From positions 494-13,218 of the forward strand of contig PLXT01000013.1 of assembly GCA_003151535.1 (NCBI GenBank): DNA of 12,725 nt, in the 5' to 3' direction. Position numbers and translations under genes: made by a program. Shown here piece by piece: positions 1 to 5,961 of the stretch (positions within the stretch are counted from its first letter, which is position 1; each line of letters begins with the position of its first letter). This DNA is from Methanobacterium sp. Lineage in GTDB: Archaea; Methanobacteriota; Methanobacteria; Methanobacteriales; Methanobacteriaceae. Below the pieces are notes generated by a model. That model searched no databases. It worked only from the letters and a program-made list of their open reading frames with translations, and was not told where the DNA came from.

Positions 1-528
1 AAACAAAAAAACACACCCTAGCGAATGCTACCAAAAAAAACATGAAATATAACAAAAAAATAGGTGACAAATAAGAAATTTAACCAATAAAAAGCAAAAA
101 AAACTATAAAACAACCTACAAAAAAAAATTATAAAAAATCAAGTAAATAGAAATTCTCAACTATAATTTTGACCAGGATTCAATGTTCCAAATCAAAAGA
201 TCAGTCATCACTCACAATATGATGTGTTTTAGTGTAATTTATTATCAGTGAATAACCCACATATCTTAATTTAATTTTTTTCATATTGATCACAAATATT
301 ATTTATGAGATAAATTATGAATCGATAATTCTTTATATTATTTTTACGCCAATTAATATTATTGAAATCATCAAATAAACGTACCATATTCATAAATATT
401 TTGACCAGTAAAAACTTAGATAATTTTTTATGAATAAAAATACATATATTGATCTAGAATTTGGTTAGTTTCGGTTTTTTAAAATAAAATTAGTAATGTC
501 AACGAAGTTTTCGTGGAGGTATTTGTTT
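1..528. other. AT-rich non-coding region, left edge
   Basis: No open reading frame with a plausible ribosome binding site was found on either strand, and no tRNA-like fold or repeat array was recognised. The stretch is very A/T-rich with many A-runs. The last 100 bases must contain the promoter of the rubredoxin gene at 529. A TATA-like stretch around 441-450 and an A/T run around 475-490 are both possible, and I cannot choose between them. Confidence 0.6.
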
Positions 529-696
529 ATGGATAAATACAGATGTGGAATATGTGGATACGTATACGATCCTGAAAAGGGCGAACCAAGAAAAAACACA
601 GCTCCGGGGACTGCCTTTGAAGATCTGCCTGAAAAATGGTTCTGTCCATCATGTGGTGCTGGTAAAATACGGTTTAGAGTTACCAAAAGATCATAG
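529..696 (+). CDS. rubredoxin (basic paralogue)
   Basis: This is a 55-residue rubredoxin, a small cytoplasmic one-electron carrier with an Fe(Cys)4 centre. The four ligands are Cys6 and Cys9 (CGIC) and Cys39 and Cys42 (CPSC). The family core YDPEKGEP, PGTAFEDLP and the Trp37 before the second pair are all present. I chose ATG 529 over the in-frame ATG 496 because a strong GTGGAGGT site lies 8 bases before 529 and the protein then has normal rubredoxin length. The tail is basic (RFRVTKRS), and I count a net charge of about +4, unusual for a family that is mostly acidic. It is monocistronic and converges on the superoxide dismutase gene 66 bases away. In anaerobes rubredoxins feed electrons to flavodiiron proteins, rubrerythrins or superoxide reductases. 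None of those is in this window, so the partner is unknown. Confidence 0.95.
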   Translation: MDKYRCGICGYVYDPEKGEPRKNTAPGTAFEDLPEKWFCPSCGAGKIRFRVTKRS

Positions 697-762
697 TTAG
701 TATTAAAATTTTTAATTAATTTTCAATTTTTTAATCAAAAAAAATAGAAGATAATTAATGAT
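697..762. terminator. convergent terminator region between rubredoxin and SOD genes
   Basis: The 66 bases between the two convergent stop codons hold T-runs on the plus strand (about 709-732) and an A8 run at 737-744, which reads as U8 in the leftward transcript 19 bases after the SOD stop. Archaeal RNA polymerase can terminate on U-tracts without a strong hairpin, so this short spacer probably ends both transcripts. The assignment rests on position and base runs only. Confidence 0.45.
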
Positions 763-1377
763 TTAAAGAGGAGATTCCAACCAGATATCGGTTTTACGGT
801 TTACCTCATCCCAGTTTACAAGTTTCCAGAATGCTTCAATATAATCTGGCCTTTTATTCTTGTAATCTATATAGTATGCGTGTTCCCACATATCCAGTAC
901 CATCATTATTCTAAACCCTGGTATCACGTTTACATTATGCTTTTCTAGTTGCATGATGAATATCCTATCTGTTTTTCTGCATAATGTTAATACTGCCCAA
1001 CCAGATCCTTCAACTCCTGCTGCGGCTTGAGTAAATTCCTTTTTAAATCTTTCAAATGTGCCGAAGTCCTTTTTTATATATTTTGCTATGGTTCCTGTGG
1101 GTTCTCCTCCACATGTATCAGCAGTTCCCATATTAGTCCATAAATAATTATGGAGTACAAATCCACCTACATGAAAAGTTAATTCCTTAGAAACAGCTTT
1201 AACATCAAATTCATCACCATTTCTTGCATCAAATTTTTTCAATAAAGCGTTTGCACCATCAACATATGCTTGATGGTGCTTGTCATGGTGTAATTTGAGT
1301 TGTTCCTCCGATATGTAAGGTTCAAGATCCTTATATCCGTATGGAAGATCTGGAAGTTTATAAAATTTTTTATCCAT
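763..1377 (-). CDS. sod: superoxide dismutase (Fe/Mn family, probably Fe)
   Basis: This is a 204-residue Fe/Mn superoxide dismutase, which converts superoxide to H2O2 and O2 in the cytoplasm. The N-terminal helical hairpin carries LPYGYKDLEPYIS and the LHHDKHHQAYV motif. The C-terminal alpha/beta domain carries DMWEHAYYIDY. By alignment to the family the four metal ligands are His30, His76 (in FVLHNYLW), Asp162 and His166, all present. Residues such as Trp80 and Trp127 also fit. Length is typical for the family. ATG 1377 is preceded by a GGGAGGAA ribosome binding site. It is the last gene of the leftward stress cluster, 54 bases after the peroxiredoxin gene, and its H2O2 product is a substrate for that neighbour. 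I favour iron because the host is an anaerobic archaeon, but sequence alone does not settle Fe versus Mn. Confidence 0.95.
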   Translation of the reverse strand: MDKKFYKLPDLPYGYKDLEPYISEEQLKLHHDKHHQAYVDGANALLKKFDARNGDEFDVKAVSKELTFHVGGFVLHNYLWTNMGTADTCGGEPTGTIAKYIKKDFGTFERFKKEFTQAAAGVEGSGWAVLTLCRKTDRIFIMQLEKHNVNVIPGFRIMMVLDMWEHAYYIDYKNKRPDYIEAFWKLVNWDEVNRKTDIWLESPL

Positions 1378-1431
1378 TCAGTTGTTCCTCCCTAAATCTG
1401 AATTCATCTGATACAATGCAAAATCCTAATA

Positions 1432-2118
<687 letters not shown>

Positions 2119-2143
2119 AGATTACCCTCCTATTTTTGGAAAC

Positions 2144-2213
2144 TATACTACATAATTTTGTTCAAAATATACTACACTATAATTATGTAGTTATTTTTAT
2201 TTAAAAATTTCGG
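2144..2213 (-). promoter_or_regulatory. candidate promoter and operator of the peroxiredoxin-SOD unit
   Basis: Read leftward, a BRE/TATA-like pair (CCGAAA at 2208-2213, TTTAAATAAA at 2196-2205) is followed by an 11-base perfect inverted repeat. Its arms, on the plus strand, are ACTACATAATT (2147-2157) and AATTATGTAGT (2181-2191). The 9-mer TATACTACA also occurs as a direct repeat at 2144-2152 and 2168-2176. A start site about 25 bases below the TATA box would fall near 2176, between the inverted-repeat arms, which is a typical place for a repressor. The regulator is unknown, and the role is inferred from symmetry and position. Confidence 0.45.
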
Positions 2214-2310
2214 AAAATGATATTTAGGGTTATAAATATGTTAAAAGACTGTTATAATGAATTTCAATTAAATAAATAAAAAGTAAATAAGTTATTTAAA
2301 AATTAGAAGT

Positions 2311-2820
2311 TCATTCTTTTGTGGCTGGTGGAGTGAAAATACGCTGAGCAAGTTCATTATCCAACATCAACATTCCACTTAATGAACCTTTGGCCATTTT
2401 AACCTTTTTAAGCACACCACTTGATGATTCTTCCTCTTCAACTTGTTCAGCAACGAACCACTGTAAAAAGTTGTTAGATGCATGGTCTCCGAGTGAAATT
2501 GCTAAATTTACAAGCTGATTTATTAAGCCCGTAACCTTTTGTTCATGTGAATAAACATGCTCAAATGCTGCTAATGCAGATTCCCATTCGGTAGGTGGTG
2601 AATCTATCCTTATGAGTATTGCCCTGTCTCCTCTTTGTAATATATAATCATATATCTTCATTGCATGCATGAGTTCCTCTTGAGCTTGAACTCTCATCCA
2701 ATTAGCAAATCCACTCATATCCTCTGATTCAAAATAGGATCCCATTGATAGATACAAGTATGAAGAATACAACTCCGCATTCAACTGACTGTTTAATGCA
2801 TCAACCATTTTTTCATCCAT
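2311..2820 (-). CDS. ferritin (non-haem, bacterial/archaeal type)
   Basis: This is a 169-residue ferritin that would assemble into a 24-subunit shell, oxidise Fe(II) and store it as ferric mineral. The four-helix bundle shows the ferroxidase ligands: Glu16 (NAELYSSYLY), Glu49 and His52 (QEELMHAMK), Glu93 (SHEQKV), Gln126 and Glu129 (VAEQVEEEE). ATG 2820 is used because GGGAGGAA lies just upstream. An upstream TTG at 2835 is in frame but overlaps that site and would add five residues. The gene sits 59 bases after the acidic rubredoxin gene and 192 bases before the peroxiredoxin gene. Keeping free iron low limits Fenton chemistry, so it fits its SOD and peroxidase neighbours. Reduced rubredoxin might also mobilise stored iron, but that is speculation. 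Confidence 0.95.
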   Translation of the reverse strand: MDEKMVDALNSQLNAELYSSYLYLSMGSYFESEDMSGFANWMRVQAQEELMHAMKIYDYILQRGDRAILIRIDSPPTEWESALAAFEHVYSHEQKVTGLINQLVNLAISLGDHASNNFLQWFVAEQVEEEESSSGVLKKVKMAKGSLSGMLMLDNELAQRIFTPPATKE

Positions 2821-2879
2821 TATTCTTCCTCCCAAGATCTACAACTATATGAATTAAAAAAATAAATAAAAGAGTTTAT

Positions 2880-3041
2880 TTAATCTGTTTCTTCAAATAA
2901 CTCTTTTCCAACCCCACATAAAGGACAAACCCAATCATCTGGTAAATCTTCAAAGGCAGTTCCTGGAGATATTCCTGCATCTGGGTCTCCTGCTTCAGGG
3001 TCGTATATGTATCCACAAGCTGTGCATATAAATTTCTTCAT
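2880..3041 (-). CDS. rubredoxin (acidic paralogue)
   Basis: This 53-residue rubredoxin begins MKKFICTACGYIYDP. The Fe ligands are Cys6 and Cys9 (CTAC) and Cys39 and Cys42 (CPLC). The PGTAFEDLPDDW core is intact and the length is normal. I count 12 acidic and 3 basic side chains, net about -9, the classic acidic rubredoxin pattern and the opposite of its two neighbours. ATG 3041 follows a GAGGCGAT ribosome binding site. It lies between the third rubredoxin (83-base gap) and ferritin (59-base gap), all leftward, so the three are probably one transcript. The likely role is electron delivery to a peroxide- or oxygen-reducing enzyme, but the partner is not identifiable here. Confidence 0.93.
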   Translation of the reverse strand: MKKFICTACGYIYDPEAGDPDAGISPGTAFEDLPDDWVCPLCGVGKELFEETD

Positions 3042-3124
3042 GTTACATCGCCTCAAATTTTTTTTAATACATTTAATATTGATAGATAATAATATTATTT
3101 TTATGATTTTAAATTCTTTGTAAC

Positions 3125-3283
3125 CTATTTAGGAATAAATCTGTTTATCCCTGCACCACACTGAGGGCAACGCCAGTTATTTTTCAGATCTTCAAACGGT
3201 GTTCCTGGAGCTATATCACTTCTAGATTCACCTACCTCAGGATCATAAATATAACCACAAACCTTGCATTTATATTTCTTCAT
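3125..3283 (-). CDS. rubredoxin (first gene of the stress operon, basic paralogue)
   Basis: This 52-residue rubredoxin begins MKKYKCKVCGYIYDP. The ligands are Cys6 and Cys9 (CKVC) and Cys39 and Cys42 (CPQC). The fold signature PGTPFEDL is kept, but the region before the second cysteine pair is KNNWRC rather than the acidic PDDW. I count a net charge near +3. ATG 3283 is preceded by an AGAGGTG site. It is the first gene of the leftward run rubredoxin, rubredoxin, ferritin, peroxiredoxin, SOD, so the operon promoter should lie in 3284-3413. An A/T stretch at about 3315-3325 is a weak TATA candidate. The different surface charge compared with the next gene suggests a different redox partner. Confidence 0.92.
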   Translation of the reverse strand: MKKYKCKVCGYIYDPEVGESRSDIAPGTPFEDLKNNWRCPQCGAGINRFIPK

Positions 3284-3361
3284 TAGGACACCTCTTATAA
3301 TTTATTTCTAGAATGTAAATATAATTTGTTTTACTATGATAAGAATTTTATTATTTAAGTT

Positions 3362-3380
3362 TAATATTTTAAAAATATTA
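3362..3380. repeat. perfect 19-base palindrome between pseudogene and rubredoxin gene
   Basis: TAATATTTT and AAAATATTA form perfect 9-base arms around a single A. The site lies 79 bases upstream of the first rubredoxin start and 34 bases downstream of the stop of the decayed glycosylase gene. It could be an operator for the stress operon or a relic terminator. In such A/T-rich DNA it could also be chance. Confidence 0.35.
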
Positions 3381-3413
3381 TTCCCGGTATTTATGATAAA
3401 ATTTGTAAGTGTA

Positions 3414-3843
3414 CTAAATAATTTCCCAGGATTCTATACTACCTTCCACAACTATGAAAATCAGGTTTGAGTCTGGTTTTTTGATATTTAGCAATTCCAT
3501 GTACCTTGATTGGTCCCTTATTTTGAGTTTTGATATGAGATAATCTAGTTCGTATTCAATTTGTCCATTAGTAACGTTGATCTTTGATTGTGTAAATTCC
3601 GGGGCTATTTTATTCCTGTTAAATTTATAACCCCTTGAAATTGACTCTTGATAGATATGTAGTAAGTAGGTGTTTATCAAGGCATTAGAATTTTTATTAA
3701 TTTTAAATCTTGTGAGTTGGGGGATGATTTTTATATCCCTTTGTTTTTTCATTAAGAACTGCTTTTGCGAGAAGTGCTTCTCTCCCGAGTGCTACAAGTC
3801 CCTTTGAATCTAAATATTAGGGATGTAAACTCCATAGCCTCAT
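3414..3843 (-). pseudogene. pyrimidine-dimer DNA glycosylase-like gene, inactivated
   Basis: Read leftward from ATG 3843, the frame gives MRLWSLHP, then a TAA stop (3817-3819) where I expect Lys, then YLDSKGLVALGREALLAK and on to KTKGYKNHP. After that a run of five G on the plus strand (3719-3723, CCCCC in the gene) shifts the frame. The next frame continues as PQLTRFK, INTYLLHIYQESISRGYKF, VTNGQIEYEL, KLKIRDQSRYMELL and VVEGSIESWEII, stopping at 3414. From memory of the family, these blocks match the archaeal/bacterial pyrimidine-dimer glycosylase (endonuclease V-like) group, which starts MRLWSLHPKYLD and nicks DNA at UV lesions. A Gly also replaces the usual Trp in LVALWRE. A 112-codon ORF remains from ATG 3752 but lacks the N-terminal catalytic part. 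Two independent lesions make a sequencing error less likely. An A/T-rich TATA-like sequence about 25 bases before ATG 3843 may be its old promoter. Confidence 0.75.
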
Positions 3844-3909
3844 ATAAATCAAAAAATATATTTAAATTCCCACATATTGGGTTAACAAGTTTTTAATGTA
3901 TTGAATTTT

Positions 3910-4215
3910 TTATTCTTCGTACTGTGGATATGTATCCCTTACTTCGTGAATTGCCACGTTCGGGTCTACATTAAATTTTTCAAACAGTTTAACATCAGAT
4001 GTTGTTTCATCATTGTCCATTAACTTTTTTAATGTTTCAGGATCTGCCCATACTGTTTCAACACTGTATACATCAGGTTCTATCATATCTTTAAGTAAGT
4101 AAGAAGCTATTAATCCTTCAGGTATTGGTTCTTCTTTCATAGATGCATAAGTAGCTTTAAAATCATTTAATGATGATTCAGGTATTTTCCCCTTAACCAT
4201 TGTTATTATTTCCAT
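3910..4215 (-). CDS. ABM-like dimeric alpha/beta-barrel protein
   Basis: This is a 101-residue protein whose pattern fits the antibiotic-biosynthesis-monooxygenase-like (dimeric ferredoxin-fold) superfamily. It has a first strand MEIITMVKGKI, a helix FKATYASMKEEP, then GLIASYLLKDMIEPDVYSVETVWADPETLKKL. The 'GL..SYLL.D..EP..Y...T.W' spacing is typical of this group. Members include small heme- or quinone-modifying enzymes and many of unknown function, so the reaction is not predictable. I chose ATG 4215 because AGGAAGTG lies 7 bases upstream. The longer frame from 4278 adds a low-complexity basic leader (KKKTNRKCKK) with no such site. It lies 97 bases after the universal stress protein gene on the same strand and 66 bases before the decayed glycosylase gene. 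There is no signal peptide or membrane segment. Confidence 0.6.
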   Translation of the reverse strand: MEIITMVKGKIPESSLNDFKATYASMKEEPIPEGLIASYLLKDMIEPDVYSVETVWADPETLKKLMDNDETTSDVKLFEKFNVDPNVAIHEVRDTYPQYEE

Positions 4216-4312
4216 CTTTTTACACTTCCTATTAGTTTTTTTCTTAATGATTAGTAATTTAGTAATCGGGTTAAGCAAAAAAAATTGAGTATTTAATATC
4301 CAGTTATAAACA

Positions 4313-4708
4313 TTATTTTACCAATAATACTGGTACTTTAACTGTTTTTAGTGCGCTTTCAGCAACGCTTCCCATTATCAGTTTTTCTAGGCCAGTTTTT
4401 CCATGAGTTCCAATTACAACGAGATCCGAGTTTGTCTTTTTAACGATCTTTTCCATGTCATGGATTGGACTTCCAACGATCAAGACCTCTTCAACAGCCA
4501 AATCCATTTTTTCAGAATCTTCTCTAACATTATTCAGTATGGATTTTCCTTCGTCTTCAAGAACTTCAAATGGGTAAATGAGTTTATCGTCTATTATATG
4601 TACTGCTACTACAGTTGAATTAAATTTCTTTGCTATTTCAATTGCAACATCTTTTGATCTTGCTGCAAATTTTGAACCATCAGTTGGAATCATTATCCTC
4701 TCGAACAA
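4313..4708 (-). CDS. universal stress protein (UspA family)
   Basis: This is a 131-residue single-domain universal stress protein. The start FERIMIPTDGS is the family's first strand, and the C-terminal half carries the ATP-binding motif G-2x-G-9x-G-S (GTHGKTGLEKLIMGS) followed by SALKTVKVPVLLVK. Proteins with this motif bind ATP or AMP and act as dimers in stress tolerance; no specific partner is evident. I use TTG 4708 as the start. It follows GGAGGGATGGATT at normal spacing and gives the usual N-terminus. The in-frame ATG at 4723 sits directly on the GGAGG site and would add only five residues, and the ATG at 4798 lies far upstream in A/T-rich leader. The promoter region carries a 22-base near-palindrome (4752-4773). 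The ABM-like gene follows 97 bases downstream. Confidence 0.88.
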   Translation of the reverse strand: MFERIMIPTDGSKFAARSKDVAIEIAKKFNSTVVAVHIIDDKLIYPFEVLEDEGKSILNNVREDSEKMDLAVEEVLIVGSPIHDMEKIVKKTNSDLVVIGTHGKTGLEKLIMGSVAESALKTVKVPVLLVK

Positions 4709-4751
4709 AATCCATCCCTCCATATTGAACCTTAAATAATATATATTTTTT

Positions 4752-4773
4752 TTAGGATTAATATTTATCCTAA
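4752..4773 (-). promoter_or_regulatory. near-perfect 22-base palindrome in the stress-protein promoter region
   Basis: The core TAGGATTAATATTTATCCTA (4753-4772) reads the same on both strands except for one mismatched pair, and a further T/A pair extends it. It lies 44 bases above the TTG start. It directly abuts an A/T-rich TATA-like stretch at about 4736-4750 on the downstream side (minus-strand sense). This arrangement suggests a dimeric transcription factor, either an activator upstream of the TATA box or a repressor overlapping BRE. This is inferred from symmetry and position. Confidence 0.45.
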
Positions 4774-4798
4774 TTAAATAAATCCTTAAATACTGCAA

Positions 4799-5389
4799 AT
4801 TAATCCGCCAAAAAGGTCATCAAACTAGAAAGTCAACAAATATTATTAATTAGATGTTTAAAAAGTTTTTTTTATCTAATTGATCATGCTCTGGCTATCT
4901 TTTAAACCTTGATAGATATATCTACAAAAAATCTTGTGATCGAGAGTAATCCTCGATACTTGGATATTTTTGGAATTTTATCTTTTATTGATTTTTACTG
5001 ACTCAAAGACTTTCTATGGGTATTCATTGCATAAAATAATTTTGATTTGTTCAAATAACTTATCAATTTATATTTAGGAGATATATTAAAACAATTTGAA
5101 TGATTCTGATTATATTGATTAAAAAATTAGAATAAATTTCTAAGAATATCCTAAAATAACCCCTGATATATTATGGAAACTGGATGAATTTATCTTTAGT
5201 TATAGTATAAGTAATTAAAACAAGTTTAATCCCTAAACAAAGGATTTTATATCTGAAGAAAACTAGGAGTATTACTATTTAAGAAGAACTAACCATTAAA
5301 GTTTAAATATTCAATAAGATTACGATTTGTTTAAATATAATTAAATTATAATATGGGATATTAAATTTTTAGAAATTTGGTGAGCAAAA
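4799..5389. other. 590-base gene-free region with an inverted repeat
   Basis: No supported gene was found on either strand. TTAATTAGAT (4846-4855) and ATCTAATTGA (4874-4883) form a 9-of-10 inverted repeat around an A/T loop. A small hairpin, ATCGAG/CTCGAT, also occurs near 4940-4960. At the right end, TTTAAATATAA (about 5330-5340) is a good TATA candidate for the gene at 5390. The region contains the divergent promoters of the stress-protein gene (leftward) and the Myb-like gene (rightward). Confidence 0.5.
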
Positions 5390-5614
5390 TTGGTAAAGCA
5401 TTGGAAACTATGGACAAAAGAAGAAATTCAATATCTTATTAAAAATTATTCCAGAGAAGATATGGAAAAGATGGTGAAGTTTCTTGGAAGAACCGAGACT
5501 GCTATTAAGATTAGAGCTCACAAGCTAAAACTAAAACGTTTAAGGGGTAATGGAATTTTTAAACGTATCATGAATAAACAAAAAAAATTGAGGAAGAATA
5601 AAATTCATGACTAA
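5390..5614 (+). CDS. small Myb/SANT-like DNA-binding protein
   Basis: This is a 74-residue basic protein that is almost entirely one helix-turn-helix of the Myb/SANT-like type. It runs LWTKEEIQYLIKNY (helix 1), SREDMEKMVKFLGR (helix 2), then TETAIKIRAHKLKL (recognition helix) and a Lys/Arg-rich tail ending KKLRKNKIHD. The pattern W-T-x-E-E, LGRTxxAI and R-x-x-K-L is the common prokaryotic and viral form of this fold. It probably binds DNA, but the target is unknown. TTG 5390 is the start, with a GGTGA site seven bases before it; there is no ATG near the N-terminus. A TATA-like TTTAAATATAA lies about 50 bases upstream. It stands alone between two gene-free gaps, so it is probably monocistronic. 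A second protein of this type is encoded at 11926. Orphan regulators of this type are often remnants of, or carried by, mobile elements. Confidence 0.72.
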   Translation: MVKHWKLWTKEEIQYLIKNYSREDMEKMVKFLGRTETAIKIRAHKLKLKRLRGNGIFKRIMNKQKKLRKNKIHD

Positions 5615-5961
5615 AAAGGAATCAATTTAACTGAATATTTCTAAATATTAAGATTGTTGTTGTCTTGTTTTATATTATTAAAAAAAAGTTGTTAAATATT
5701 TTATTAAATTTATTTTAGATTTAATTGTGTATACTGCTTTAAATGCACTCTTTATTAGGTATTTGTTGTTTTGTACCCGAATTTTTAGCAGTTAAGATAA
5801 ATTTATAATCGGATAAGTTATTAAAAATCTTGTTTAATAAAAAAAAATTATAAAATAGTAGCATATTAGTAATTAAAATTATCTAATATGCATAATAACT
5901 CGATACTAAGTATATTCTGGGGTATTAACTACCCATCGATATGCATTGGTGTTGTTACGAA
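5615..5961. other. gene-free spacer between Myb-like gene and atwA
   Basis: No gene is supported here on either strand. The two convergent genes end at its borders. The right half holds the hairpin and U-tract assigned to the end of atwA. The left half, including T/A runs near 5640-5710, may end the Myb-like transcript, but nothing distinctive is visible. Confidence 0.5.
5839..5891 (-). terminator. hairpin plus U-tract downstream of atwA
   Basis: GCATATTAG (5861-5869) and CTAATATGC (5883-5891) are perfect 9-base arms around a 13-base loop. In the leftward transcript the stem is followed after 13 bases by a run of nine U (A9 on the plus strand, 5839-5847). It begins 71 bases past the atwA stop codon. 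Stem, then U-tract, right after a long gene is consistent with transcription termination. The spacing between stem and U-tract is longer than in bacterial intrinsic terminators, and archaeal termination may rely mainly on the U-tract. Confidence 0.55.

Noticed and set aside
1..480. Possible CRISPR, tRNA or repeat array in the left non-coding region
   Set aside because: Repeated words are only A/T-runs and short chance matches such as TTTTGACCAG. There is no regular repeat-spacer pattern and no T-loop motif.
465..686. 73-codon frame on the minus strand opposite the first rubredoxin
   Set aside because: It is antisense to a certain rubredoxin gene, has no ribosome binding site and shows no family features.
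4940..4960. Short hairpin ATCGAG/CTCGAT in the 4799-5389 gap as a possible RNA gene
   Set aside because: A 6-bp stem alone, with no flanking structure or conserved motif, is not enough to call an RNA.
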